Of a DNA stretch of 64,000 nucleotides, positions 33,610-46,444 are shown piece by piece. Numbering within the stretch: position 1 is the first letter of the stretch; each line of letters begins with the position of its first letter. A program made the translations under genes and the position numbers. The notes beneath the pieces were generated by a model that saw only the letters and a list, made by a program, of their open reading frames with translations, searched no databases and was not told where the DNA came from. This DNA comes from Epiperipatus broadwayi (Eukaryota > Onychophora > Udeonychophora > Euonychophora > Peripatidae). The stretch covers positions 20,085,254 to 20,149,253 of the forward strand of contig JAQFVV010006197.1 of NCBI GenBank assembly GCA_028023455.1, in the 5' to 3' direction.

Positions 33610-35994
33610 TCACAAGGCGAGCATGAGTTCTAGATGGAAAGCATCTGATGGTTCAAAGGACTGGGATTAAAGGCTAGTCGTACACTTTGGTTGCTGTCTA
33701 GCACTGCATGCTATTAGGTTGCCGTTCAATGAATATAAGTAAAGGCACCTGCATGCTGGAGATGTTAATAGCCCTTTGCCATCTTCTCTTCTTTGAAAGT
33801 TTTTTTTATACAACCGTAATATTGAATAATAATGAATATAGAATATATAATAAAAATAGTATTTTTATTTATCATTCTTCGATCAGGTTTAATTAAATTT
33901 TATATTTCCTTAACTAAATTTATATTCTGTTTTAATCTAACTTATTGCTTAGATTAATCTAATGTTTGATAAGATGTCTGCAGTCTTTTTCTTTGTTTCT
34001 TTAATTAACACAATAGGAGTTATTTTTTCTTTGTTTTTCTTTGTCAGCCAAGTAATCTTTCAAGTGAATTTAAATTTAAAAGTTTTCTTATTTACAAATT
34101 ATATATTTTAGTTCAGTTTCATTTTTATATTTTTTTTTCTATTTAATATATAAAAAGGAAGAACTAGTTTTAACTTTTTATCTAGAATTAATTCACCCCT
34201 TCCTACTGGCTTTTTAATATTGAAACTTTCTTTTATTTTTTTTAAATGACAAGATGACTCAACAGTTTACTTTTATAAGTTTGCATTTAAAAAATTCTTT
34301 AAAACATATTATAATTTATATTTCGCTTTTATTAAAACTTAATCATTTTTTTAATTAATTAAATCATTTATTAATAAATGATTGCATATGTAATCACAGA
34401 ATATATGTGTTTGTAACAATATATTCAATGGCAGGACAATATATATATATATGCACTATTAGATCTAGGAATGTATCAGTATATGATATTATTCTGTAAT
34501 CTATCTAAGAATAAAGAAGTATAGAGATTTATTATCAAAATTGGAAATAATAAAATCCAATATGCTATTATGTCATATAAATTGTAACAAATAAAAAAAA
34601 TCATATACAACAGCTAATATATATATATAATCATATAAAAACGACTTTTTCAGCACGATTTAATGCCCTTATCTAATTAAGAGTTGAAAAGAGAACCAAA
34701 CCATGTGCCATATATATGATTAATATATATTTATATTTCTTATAAGATTTTAATTTTCTAACTTAAATTAATCACCTCATGAATGTAATTATGTCTGCAA
34801 TAAATATTTAAAATGGCAAAGAAATGAATTTGAATTAAGAAACAATAAATAATTTCTTAATTGTAAAATTTCCACCTGAAAATTACTTTAACTACACTTT
34901 TCCTTATTTTTGAAAAGTAATTATCAAGTAAATAGTTTTTTTTTTTTAAATTTAATGTAAATTTAAAAATTTTAAATTGTTAGATCTTAAGATATAATAA
35001 AAAATAGTTCTATTGTGATGTTTTATTTCATTACATCTTTTCATTTAATAGAAAAAAAAACTAAAAATTAGAATGATCCTTCTGTTAGAATTAGTCTGTT
35101 TGTAAAATGATTTTCCAAAATGTGAATATTGTTAACATTCATTATTGATAAATTATTTTTATTATATTAAAGTCTATCTTTTTAATAATTAAACAATTAA
35201 ACGTTTCTATCACATAAACTGTAGTAAGATGTTCAAGGAAGTTTACATATATATAATTTTACTTGAAATTACTAAATTTATAAAGAATTACATTTACTTC
35301 AAAATAATTTTTATAGTTAGTACGTAAAAGTGGTTTAGTTTGAAATGTTCTATGCTGCATCTTTTGAAATTATGCATCAATATAAATGTTACCACTAATG
35401 ATAATATAACATATACTAGTTTCTAATTAATGTCATGTTTAAAATGAAATCATAATTTTTCTATTTTGCATTATACACAAAGTGCGACTGTGCAATATAT
35501 ACTGATATTTTATAAATACAATATGATGCACAAATATATTTATATAAAAAGCTCCGATTGCTATTTCGGCATGCTGACAAGTGTTTATACTTTAATAAAC
35601 TCGGGGCTAAATTGTAGAATATATATTGTAGAGTTATAAATTAAAAACTTTGCAATTTTCATAAACATTTCCATGTTGAGTGCTGTCAGTTTGAAGAAAG
35701 TCTACAAATTCTAATATGGTTTAATTAATGTATTTCATTTTTAAAGATGGGTAAATTATTTTTAATTCTTTTATTTAGTTATGTTAACATATAAAAATTT
35801 TGATAACAGAGTTGCCTTTTATCATTTAAGCAAGTACTGGAATATTTTTTTTAAATCTTTATCAAATATATTTTTTTAGAATTAAAGCACACAATATTCT
35901 GAGTAAAAATATTGCATTTAATATGAGGATCACATTGAAATCATTGCATTATGAGGCAACTATATAAAGTAAACACACAAAACTTTATAAATAT
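33610..35994. other. AT-rich DNA without a recognisable gene
   Basis: 33640-33780 is moderately complex but unassigned. The remainder is low-complexity A/T with (TA)n near 34440-34452 and 34620. I see no RNA gene or transposon termini. Confidence 0.5.
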
Positions 35995-36985
35995 TTGAAG
36001 TAGCTCCCTACAGCAATGATGCATTTTTGAAGATAAAGGTCTCATACAATTTGTTTTTTGTAGCAAAGTCACAAAACACTCTTGCAGAGGGTTGATCTAT
36101 TTAAATTATTATTTTTTACATTAAAGAATGACCAGAAGTCATGCATTGCAAAATCAGTTGAATATAATAAATATTAAATAACTCTGACATTTTTCTTTAA
36201 AAACCTTACAGTTACTGCAGCACAATGAAAAAATGCAGTCATAATTTGCATTAATCCTCTTATTCTCAACCATGAAAAACTCCATGCAGGCAGTGTACTG
36301 TATGATTATGTGACAGTCTTCTGACTTTCTAGATTAATAGCTTTCATAAATCCTGTAATTCTGAAGATAATAGGGTACTTAATTTTTTCATCAAATATTG
36401 TCTTTTCATGGTGATCAGCACTATGGCACATCTTCAAACACCCATATTAAATTTTCTTGATCTATTAACACATTGTAAATAAAAATGTGTTTCATTACCT
36501 GTTATAATTTTAAAAGTGACCCAGTGACCACTATCATAAAGTAATTGCAATGTTTGATGACTGATTATTATCATTTCAGTTTTTTGCTCCTCTGCCAATT
36601 GATCTGGAACCCACTGAGAAGCAATTTTTAAAGCATCAACTCATATTAAAGTATTTTACACATTGTTTCAGATTAAATGTTATAGGTACTGTCTATCATT
36701 TGATAGGTGCAACAGTTAGTTATATTATCATTTTACAGACATAAGTCATATTTTTGGAGTAACTGTTGTACCAGGTCTTCCCCATATATTTGTCATAAAA
36801 AAACTAACTATGCCCCCAATTCTTTAAATTACCTAAAGACAGTTGCCTATAATGATGCTTCAACACCAAATGCCAAATGTAAGTGCAATATACATTCTTT
36901 TTCAGATAATCCAGCTTTAAAATCATGAAATGGTAGTGAAATCATTTCAACTCTATGACTCATAGTATTGAAGGGCATCTCACAT
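35995..36985 (-). pseudogene. Decayed mariner-family transposase
   Basis: Reading the minus strand from about 36985 down, pieces of a mariner transposase appear in the right order across several frames. An N-terminal helix-turn-helix-like part reads FHDFKAGLSEKECILHLHLAFG and is followed by a WFKE-like remnant. Then comes WVPDQLAEEQKTEM, and the start of the catalytic region ITGNETHFY, where the first catalytic Asp of the usual GDE motif is replaced by Asn. WVFEDVP, VHCLHGVFHG, MHDFWSFFNVK and finally a KCI..VGSYF C-terminus follow. Many stops and frameshifts interrupt it, so no active enzyme is possible. Terminal inverted repeats were not identified. The plus-strand ORF 36707-36928 is a shadow of this pseudogene. 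Confidence 0.7.
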
Positions 36986-38840
36986 TTACCAAAATATTAA
37001 TAAATCAATTCAACTGCTGCTCATGTATTTATAATTTATTGAACTCAGCACATGCCAATTAACAATTTATAATTATCAGTTTTTCTGTTTCTCAATAATT
37101 TCAGTTTGACGCTTGTAATAACTTCATTAATTTCAATATTGCTTCCTTTTTTCTTTCCAAACTTAACTCAGATTCAATGCTCTGCAATGGTCGAATGCAG
37201 TGATTGAGTAGCAGTAGTTGATTATGAAGGTCGGGATCCATGGATCATTGCTCAGGTATTATTTCATTTGCACATATTTCTTATAAAGTTCCAAACAATA
37301 AACCATTTATTTATTTATTAACTCTTTTTCAGATAAATCTAGAAAATGATTGTAATAAATAATGAAAACATCAGTTTTCAAAAAATATGTTTTGCTTTTT
37401 ATATTATTTTGATTCAGTAAATAATAAGACAAGATTTGAAAAGTCTAAGTAAAAGTGATTATATATAAATAAAGAAGTAATAATATCTTTAAAAAACAAA
37501 ACAGATTTGGAATCATTTAAAGAATTACGAAAATTATTTGACTTGCTCAATTGAAGACTTTTTGATAACAATTCATTGTGAATGTTAAAAAAAAACATTA
37601 TGAGATTATTATTTAGTTTTAGTAAAAGCGGTAGACTTAGTAATACATTATAATTGATTGAACTTTTATGCACCCTTTCTCATCCCTGCTATTTTCAAAA
37701 GAACTTAAAATTTTTAATTTGAAGCTGGTAATTCAAGAGAGAATATATATCATTTGAAGAAGGTGGAAAACAATAGCAAATTGTCATCGATGATAATTAG
37801 TATTAATATTTGATCATAATACTCTACTGCCTACATCAACCTGCTTTTAATCAGGTAATTTAATATATATGTGTGTTTAATTCTAGGCTATTATTTAATT
37901 TGCTGAAGTAATGATCCTATTATCTATATTTATTTTGTACTTTGACTTCAAATGGTAAGAAAATTTTTTACTACTATTAATGTAATTCATTTTTTAAGAA
38001 ATATTTATTATTGGATTAGAGTAGAGTGTTTTATTTTTTGAATAAATTTTTTACACAGTAAACACAGGATATAAAACCTTGAATTCACTTTATTAAAGTA
38101 TGAGAGAGAGATAATTATGTTTTAATAGATCTAATTTTGAAGTTCTGCTGTCAATACTATATGTGTTAAAACATATACAGTATTCCATTTCTTTATCAAT
38201 TATTTTGGTTGATGTTTTAATATGATTTAAAATTAAATTGTACATTGGTATATACATACTACAAATACACATAAAATGCACTATATATAAATATATGCAT
38301 ACTTAGAATATATACACACTTCATTACTATCCATGAATTTGAATAATTCTGTGAAATCATAGAAACAAAATTTTTGTAAAACGTCTACTGCAGTAAATTT
38401 TTGTAAAGTCCACAAAGATAAATGGACTAAATTTTTGTCATGTAAAAACAAAATACTTTGATTTTGGCAGACACATAGACTATGATGAAGTTTAAAACAT
38501 GTCCATAATTTATTTAGGGACAAATTTTGAATGAAACTGAAAAAGAAATATAAGGTTAAGAATTTCATAATATAAAGAATATATTTATAACTTTGAATTT
38601 TTAAATGTAATAAAAAATAATAAAAAAACTATGGATAAAAATAAAATAAATAATTTAAGATGAATATAAAAAATGAACCTCACAAGATATAATAACATTC
38701 ATAAAAAAAAAATGCAATTAAAATTTCAAAGACTAAGCAGAAAAGATAAAAAGTAATATTATACTAAATATCTACAAAAACAATAAAATGGAAACAAACT
38801 TAAAAAACTAAACAGTATAAAATATAAATTTTTAAAAAAT
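36986..38840. other. AT-rich DNA without a recognisable gene
   Basis: The first ~250 bp (to about 37250) are of mixed composition and may be the rest of the mariner insertion. Beyond that there is low-complexity DNA with spurious short ORFs only. Confidence 0.45.
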
Positions 38841-39402
38841 ATAATTTTATTTAGAAAGTAATAACTCATTCTCACTTGCACCACACTATAAAAATCAGTT
38901 GATGTTTAATGTGAGGATACTCTTATTTTCAAACCTAAAGGCACTTATATAGGACAATCTTAGGGTCTTGGATTGTAATTTTATTTAGAAGATAATAATT
39001 CCTCCTCATTTGTACTGTACTATAAAAACCAGCAATGTTAAATGTGAAATACTCTCCTTTCAGCCACAAGATAAAGACTTGAAAAAAAATAAAAATAACC
39101 ATCACATTTTCGAACCTAAATGCATTTATATAGGTCAATCTTAAGTGTCTTGGATTGTAATTTTATTTAGAATCTCTTCTTACGTGCCCTATTATAAAAA
39201 TCAACTATGTTAAATGCAAAGATACTGTCATCCCAGTCACTAGATAAAAACTTTGGGAAACTAAGAATGACTCTTATTTTCAAACCTAAATGCACTTATA
39301 TAGGCCAATTAGAATGAGAATATTCTTGCATTTAACATCATTGATTTTTATAGCATGGTGCAAGTGAGAAGGGATTATTACCTTCAAAATAAAATTACAA
39401 TC
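38841..39402. repeat. Tandem array with an inverted terminal copy
   Basis: A unit starting TAATTTTATTTAGAA recurs at about 38842, 38976 and 39158. Each contains TATAAAAA(T/C)CA....TGTTAAATG and later CCTAAA(T/G)GCA.TTATATAGG. The unit length varies (about 134 and 182 bp) because of internal insertions. The right end, 39310-39402, is an inverted copy of the unit start and finishes as the inverse of GATTGTAATTTTATTT. So the block has tandem repeats inside and inverted ends outside, like some satellite-bearing MITEs. It is non-coding. Confidence 0.7.
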
Positions 39403-40806
39403 TGACACTGCACTAGTAAAATTTGCTGATCATTAAAAATTATTATAGCAAAATTAACAAAAGTTTTGAAATAAAATGCTAGCAAAATTAATATACTGTT
39501 TTTAAAAGTTAACTTTAGGTAAAATATTAAATCACACAATTTTATTATTAGATTAGTAATAATAAAATTAAGCATTTTAGAATTATTAAAATTGTTACAA
39601 AATTTTTTTTATTAATTTTTATAATCTGAAAATTTATTATTATAAATAATTCTTCAAAAGAAATTATATAAAATAAATAATTAAAAATGAGTCCTTATGA
39701 CTAGTATAAATGGTTAAAAATAAAACAAAATAAAAATAAAAATTAATTTCGTTTAGAAAAAAACTAAAATAAAAATGTTAGATGAAAAGACCCTATTAAG
39801 CCTATTACAATTATTTTGTTGAGGAAACAACAAAAAAAATTCTTATAGTTTTTAAATTGTAATTTTTGCAAAATATATAATTGATTAAAATAAAAAGCTA
39901 GGATAAAGATAACAGTATTTTTTAAGAACTGGAAGAGTTTGTGTTTTTGATACTGGATTAGAAAAACGGTACTGGAGAAGTTATCATGTAAATTATCCTG
40001 TATAAGAGGACATCTACATTTTTATTAATTTATCAAACAACATAAAAGACTCAAGTTATTTCTTTTAAATATATGATAGCAAACATATAAAAAATGTAAA
40101 TAACTGCAAAATATATTTAAATATAAATTATATAACTTGGATCAAGTCATTATATTCCCAATGACTACTGCCATTATTTTTCCTATTTATATAATGATAA
40201 TTATATCAATTCAATTTATAAGCATTACTCCAATTAGTATGAAATCATAGATAAAAATAAATGTAAATAATTTCATCATTGATGTATTTCAAATTTAATC
40301 CATTTTCTCTAATCAATGTCACACCAGTAAACTTTTTTATTTCATCTATAACAATTTACATGAGTTCTCTTTCTAAGTCTTTTATAATTTCTTGGGGTCT
40401 AATTGAAGACTTTACTTGTCAATCTATTACTATTTCTTCTACAATATATCCAGCATGGCTTCATTTCAATGTCTTAATTTTTCAATGATGTCAATGAAAT
40501 CTGTTTGTTCTCTCACGTTATGTATTTTGATTTCTCTGAAATGTGTTTGTTATCTGAGTTCATGTATTTTGATTTCTCATTATTTTTTGTTATTCCAATA
40601 AATAGCTCCTCATACTTTGATAAGTGTTCTAAAATCTCTGAATTAATTTGCTATTATGTGTCATATTTCAGATCCAAGTATAACAATGGGTAAGGCACAT
40701 CTATTAAAAACCTTTTCAAACACATAGGCATATTTACTTTTAATACTAAATTATTTTTTATGAAAAGTATTTCATTTATATGATTCTATGATTAATTTAT
40801 TTATAA
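39403..40806. other. AT-rich DNA without a recognisable gene
   Basis: The overlapping plus-strand ORFs at 40279-40693 show no domain and have the codon makeup expected of random AT-rich DNA. The right edge (40794-40806) is the left target duplication of the next element. Confidence 0.5.
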
Positions 40807-41261
40807 ACCATTAAGCATCACATGATCACATCTCCTTTACTAGCACATTAATTGTTGATAAACATAGCAAAACTCTCCATACAGTATTGCCACCTGTGCT
40901 AAACAGAGTAATCAATGGATACCAGAAGGCTTGTGCATAAAATCCCTATCTAATGCCTACTCATCCAATATTCCCAGACTAGTTTCTGGTTTGTGGCTTT
41001 CATCAGTGAGGAGCTTTGGATCTGAGAACACTGCATCTAGATCTTAGGATCTAATGCAACCCTCTAGCAACCACCTTTTATCTCTACTTAACAACAAAAC
41101 TATGAGAATGAAATTGAAAACACAAAAAATATTTTCAATCTAAGCTCAATAGCTTATATAGTCATATAGGCATTAGATAGGGATTTTATGCACAAGCCTT
41201 CTGGCATCCATTGACTACTCTGTTTAGCACAGGTGGCAAAACTGTATGGAGAGTTTTGCTC
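40807..41261 (-). mobile_element. Hammerhead-bearing (retrozyme-like) repeat, copy D, best preserved
   Basis: The 455-bp insertion lies between AATTTATTTATAA (40794-40806) and AATTTATTTGTAA (41262-41274), a 13-bp target duplication with one mismatch. On the minus strand it begins with a ~92-bp inverted copy of the 3' region (41261 down to about 41168, some three mismatches from its partner at 40865-40957). It then runs from CTATATGACTATATAAGC through the ribozyme to the family 3' end GTGATCATGTGATG near 40811. The start point within the unit differs from copies A and B/C, so the family is circularly permuted. The two arms are nearly identical, so this insertion is fairly young. No ORF is present. 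Confidence 0.85.
40971..41014 (-). ncRNA. Candidate type I hammerhead ribozyme with complete core
   Basis: Minus-strand order: GCUCCUCA (helix I, 41014-41007), CUGAUGA (41006-41000), AAGCCACAAACCA (helix II region, 40999-40987), GAAAC (40986-40982), UA, GUC (40979-40977), then UGGGAA, which pairs back to CCUCA. The core matches the hammerhead consensus CUGANGA / GAAA / NUH, with predicted cleavage after the C at 40977. Helix III is only two pairs with a 2-nt loop, as in forms that are thought to work as dimers. Weak points are an A opposite A at the first helix II position and one mismatch in helix II of this copy; the consensus reads GGC/GCC. Activity is untested. Confidence 0.6.
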
Positions 41262-41274
41262 AATTTATTTGTAA

Positions 41275-41689
41275 TTGATGATTGTTCTAAATGATTAAAA
41301 AAAATTTTTTATTTATATTAATTTTTTTTTTTTTTGGATAGCACATAAATCAAATAGTCTATATTGATACAGCACAATTCTCCGTTTCATTGTACCTCCA
41401 CAAGAAGAGAAATAACCTTAACCCTCTGTAAAAAACTACACCAAAAATATATATTTACTATTAACAAAACTCTCAAATAACCATCTTCATCGGTTATATT
41501 AAAGCCTACAATATTAAATCTATACAGTACTTTTTAAGAGCAAGTCCATTTATATTATAAAAATTCTGCTACCTATTAGAAATTTGAGTAATCAAGAGAT
41601 GCTGGATGTCAATGCCTAATAAATTCATATTTAATGCTATCATTCTAATCTATGCTCTTTAATAATAAAGAAAATTGACTTAGAGCTAG
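41275..41689. other. AT-rich DNA without a recognisable gene
   Basis: Poly-A/T runs and nothing conserved. The right edge grades into the diverged repeat copy that follows. Confidence 0.5.
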
Positions 41690-41830
41690 TGCACTGGAAT
41701 CCAGATCCAAAAATTCTTCACTGAATAAGACCATAAACCAGAAACTAGCCTAGTGATATGGATAGAGCAGCACTGAATAGACAGAAATAAGTCTTATTAT
41801 TTACCATCTATTGTTTACTCAAGCCAATAA
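41690..41830 (+). repeat. Diverged hammerhead-family copy E
   Basis: CTGAATAAGACCATAAACCA, then GAAACTAGCCTAGTGATAT, lines up with the family's CTGATGAAGGCCACAAGCCA and GAAACTAGTCTGGGGATAT, and GATCCAAAAATTCTTCA with the helix I side. Further on, GAGCAGCACTGAATAGA and TCTATTGTTTACTC follow the family order. Core bases and the cleavage triplet (GCC) are mutated, so it is an old inactive copy or a related subfamily. Confidence 0.6.
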
Positions 41831-44800
41831 ATAGGTAGAAAACTGGAATAGTATAAATATGATTCATTTTAATGATCTTATTCAAATTAATATTTAATAA
41901 ATACTAATACAAATAATTTTGTAATATTAATATTATACAATTTTAGTAATGCATCTATGAATATATGTAACAGTGAAAAAGTATGATTCTCAACTTATTA
42001 AATGTTAAGTATATTTTGAATCTTATCATTCATTATCATACATTAAAAAGTAATCTGATTCTGATACATCATGTGTTTTTCTGCAAAACTTTTTCCATTT
42101 TATTAGCTTACAACAAATTATAAAATTTTACAATTTATTTAACTTTTCATTTGTTAGCTAAAATTTAAAATTAAAAAAATAATTTATTAAGCAATTCAAA
42201 TATTTCATTTAACATTTTTTAGATAACATTAAACTATTTTTCCCATGATAAACATGCTATTAGTCAATTTATTTAAGTAATGGGAAAATTTTAAGTTTTT
42301 AATTAAATTATTTGTAATATTCTATTTTGGATAGAATTTTTTAAATAATTACTCCAATATTTATAAAATGAAATGTTTAGTTTTCATCTACTTTGCTTTA
42401 CTTAATAATCATACTTGTATTTTTTATTACTCCTATTACTAACATATCAACAAGAATTTGTTGTATATATTGTTAAAATTAACTTTTATTTCTCAAGAAG
42501 AAGTAATTTCTCTTTGAATTTTTGTTTGGCTGGTCTAAAGAGCAAATGAATAAAGTTTACATGACAAAAACTAATGGTATAAAATAAAACAGGGTTTTAA
42601 AAACTTTTCAGATTCTTCATGGCAGTCATAATATAATACAAGGGACTCATACTCAAAATTATGATCATAAATTTTGAAACAGGTGATGGCAGAATTTAAA
42701 TATTAATTTTTTAATTCAAAAAATATTGTCAAACAACATAAATATAGTGACTCTTAAAAAAAAAAAAACTAAAAATTATCTTGTTCTTTTCTATTACATA
42801 TTTTTATATAGTCTTATATTTGTAATTATAAATTTTAATCAATTTAGTAATTATATAGCCAGGTGTAATTTAGTGAGAGTAGAGTGGGGTCTTAAGAACT
42901 AAGAATGAATTCTCAAATGAATAAAGCAAAATGAATTTTAAAATTTGGTCAGTTGAGTAAAACTTTTGTTCTCAGTCTGTCACTTTGATAGTCATATAAT
43001 CTGACTTCTAAAGCAAATTAATATTTTAATTACAATAAATATGCAAAATTATTACGTTATAAAATTAACAAAATGTCAACATAAACCCAAATATAACAAA
43101 ATATATTAAATTACATGTCAACACAAGCTTATTTCTAAAACACTGAATAGTTTAGCTATTTTGAATATCTTAGCATCAATTAATGAAGCTTTTTATTTTA
43201 ATAGACCTAATACTTTTTTATTGCAGGTTTATGAAACTGACATCAATTTTCTATCAGTTTCTTTTTTGCCACCATCTTCAGAATATATCTATTTAAAAAA
43301 TAATAATAATGTTACATACTTTAAGATTAAAATAGTGTGCTTCATAATGATAAAAAAATAATTGTAATATTACATTGTTTATTTTCTACACATTTGTATT
43401 GCAAATTAAATCCATTAAGCATTGTAAAATCTATAATTGCTTTTACATATCTATGCTGTATATATATAAAAAAAGATTCTAAAATAACTGCAATATACCC
43501 ATTTGCATTTTTTCATACAAATCTAACTTTCTAACATGCTATATATACATATGTACATAAGTCAATTTAACACTGCACTGGTACATCACTAATCACTGAC
43601 AACTTTTGGAGTGCCTAAGATTTACAGATTTTGTCAAAATATTTATATACAAACATAATTACATTTATTTAAGAAAACTGGAAAATATAAAGAGTTTTAC
43701 CTTTTTTTTAAAAAAAAAAAAAATTCGTTATATATAAAATGTAGAAGGTATTTTAATTAAAAATTTATTTCAAATCTTTATAAAACTTACAAAGAACATG
43801 AAGGATTGTTGAATAATTCATTATTAATAAAAATATCGAAACAGAACTTTGTAAAATGATCTTATCAGATTATAGTTACGTTTTTTCCACTATCAATAAA
43901 CAGTTTTTTTCTCTTTTAAAAAAAGTAACATGTGTGTTCAGCTGGGTTGTGCAAAAACAATTTTAATGTGAGTATATATTTTGTCATACATACAATTACT
44001 ATGTTAAAAATAAAAATAATAAGTACTGAATAAGAAAGGGAAGATTTTTTACATTTTGCACTTTCAATATTAAATGGTGATTATTTTAAAATCAACCACC
44101 TATTTTAAATATTGAATTGCATGCAGTTTCTAATGGTAATTCAATTGTATTTCACATATAAATTATATATGAGATAGCAGTAACTATTTCACTCTACACT
44201 AGAGTCATATCATTTTGGTGAATAGGATTTCATTGATCACTAGATGTTCATGCTAAAAAGGATCCCAGACCATCATCTAGATTACTACTCTTCTTCAGTA
44301 GGAAACAAAATCTTACATTATTCATTCCAAGTTAATAATTTGAAATTTTCAAAAATTCTAAAGTTTACAATTCATTGTAGTTTGTTCATATAGCTATATG
44401 AATTTGATGCTAATTGAAACTACACATTTTATTTTTATGATAATAAATAAATTTATTCATTATAAGCAATAAAAATATTCATGTAAAAACAAAAAAATAC
44501 AATATTTTGTTGTTATTGATAACCAATTAATAGTCCTAAAGCATAGTGCAAATTTCATGCAACTAATTAGCACAAGAACACATTTTCACTTACACACATA
44601 TGTGCATATATTTACACAAATGTATACCTATTGAAATACATATTTTCATGGATTGTTATTATAATAAGGACAAGAAAGATTATACCCATGTAAACAGAGA
44701 TAACTTTCAGCTTTTGATGTTAGTAAGAAACTATCAATTATTTACTAAGTGACAATCTCTAAGGCTAAACAAGTTATCTCATTAACTTATAATATATATT

Positions 44801-45429
44801 TGAAATTAAAAAAATGTTTGAAACATGTAATAAATATATATATATATATATGTTCTGTGCTTTGAAAAATTATTTTGTTCAGCAACCAAATGATCCTATT
44901 TAAAATCCTTACAAAGTTTTCCATCCACAGACACAGAAATCCTTTGTTCAGATATAAACTGCTAAAATTTCATGCACCCTTATCAAGGCTATGCTTCCTG
45001 AAAGTTATGTCTCAACTAATAACATGACTGTATATGAATTAAAGTCTTTTCATTAGATACTTTTTTTGGTAATTATCCAAGCAAGATTAGAAAAAGATAA
45101 CAAACATTCCTGTATTTTTTTTTTGTTTTACAGTCAACCAACTTTTTAAAAATATTGCTAGAGAGAAATGAAAGATATAAAATAATGGGCTCCCATAAGA
45201 TTGAAATGCATTGAGTTTTCACCCATTTGTTTAAACTATGTATTCACATATACCTGCCCACTCTTAATAATTATATAAATTTTGCTTAAAAATTAATAAC
45301 TTTAACAAATAAAGAGCTAGTCTTACAATATTTAAATTCCAATTTACAAAATACCTTTGCAGTCATTACTGTTCTATTCATAAAATCCTCAAGACTCTTC
45401 CTCCTCTTCTTTTTTATTTTTGCTTACTT
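41831..45429. other. AT-rich DNA without a recognisable gene
   Basis: About 3.6 kb with no supported coding region, RNA or element. There is a (TA)n tract at 44837-44852. 44160-44300 is slightly more complex but unassigned. Short ORFs here are random. Confidence 0.5.
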
Positions 45430-45496
45430 TATATAATATATAATATCAAAACTCCACTCTTTTACACTTTATAGCAAAATATATATTTATTTAATT

Positions 45497-45536
45497 GATT
45501 ACAGTTTCAACTGTTCCCAGCAGTCTTCGTCAGATC
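45497..45536 (-). ncRNA. Hammerhead-like motif of the Penelope-like element
   Basis: On the minus strand: GAU (helix I), CUGACGA (45533-45527), AGACUG-CUGGGA-ACAGUU (helix II region), GAAAC (45508-45504), U, GUA (45502-45500), AUC (pairs with GAU). The CUGANGA and GAAAC boxes and a NUH triplet (GUA) are all in place. Helix II forms as GACUG/CAGUU with one extra A on the 5' side. Helix III is minimal. Its position downstream of the ORF is where these elements are known to carry hammerheads. The tight helix III loop and bulged A leave activity uncertain. Confidence 0.55.
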
Positions 45537-46345
45537 TACAAATTTAAACATTACATAAATACAATCATATTTTATATATTTATACATATAATCTACAATA
45601 CATTATATATATATATATCCAATAATTTATCATCTACTCATTTTTAATACTATTTTATTTTATTTTTATTTTTTAATTTTTATACCCTTTCTATCATAAT
45701 TTATTATATTAATAAATCACTTTTCATCTTTTATCATATTTTACATTTATAAATTTTTTTTATAAACTTCAATAAACTTACTAAACTATTATATTAACTC
45801 CTATCCAACATATATTCTATTTTATAATCTTACAATTTAATCCACTAATTATTTAACCTTACTCAATCCATTAATTTTCCTTTCTATATAATCTAATTTT
45901 AACTTTTTTTAACTTTTATAAATCAAAACATAATTACTTCCATATTATTATTAAATTTTTTTATCATAATTTTATTTTAATTTTTACACTTGTTTTACTT
46001 TTATAATTTTTAAAAAATTTAATACTATTATATATATCACCAATCTTAATTAACTTTTACTCAACTATACTATCTTATTTTTTATCAGATTTTATCCCTA
46101 CCTTCTCCTTCACTTCTTATTTATACATCTTTTTATTCTATTTTTATCCTATTTTTTTTATCTAACCCTACCTATTTATAATTTTAATTTAATTTCTTAT
46201 CTCATTCTCACTTTCTTTCTTCTCCCATTTTTCAATCCCATCATCCTTTTTACTTCCTTCATCTTTATAACAATACAGCTCCTTCTATTATACATCAAAC
46301 ACACTATCTATCCATAACTTTATAATTTACCATTCCTCCTTATTT

Positions 46346-46444
46346 TTATACTAAAATTGTCTTTAAACCATTTTCCCTATTAATATTTGGCTTTATTTCC
46401 TTTATTAAAATTGCCTCCCTTATCTTTACTATTTGCAAAACTTA
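46346..46444 (-). pseudogene. C-terminal remnant of the Penelope-like ORF
   Basis: Below the stop at 46447-46445 the same frame continues, past a second TAA, with REAILIKEIKPNINRENGL, which looks like the C-terminal segment after the GIY-YIG domain in these elements (..AIHIKK..PSLNRD..). It ends at a TAA at 46348-46346. The original stop was therefore probably here and the upstream TGA/TAA are mutations. Confidence 0.55.

Noticed and set aside
36707-36928. Plus-strand ORF over the mariner fossil
   Set aside because: It is the antisense shadow of the minus-strand transposase remnant.
38842-39172. Regularly spaced repeats considered as a CRISPR-like array
   Set aside because: Units are long, diverged and unevenly spaced, end in an inverted copy, and the DNA is eukaryotic.
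40279-40693. Three overlapping ORFs
   Set aside because: Low-complexity Ile/Phe/Ser-rich translations typical of AT-rich random DNA. None has a domain or start context.
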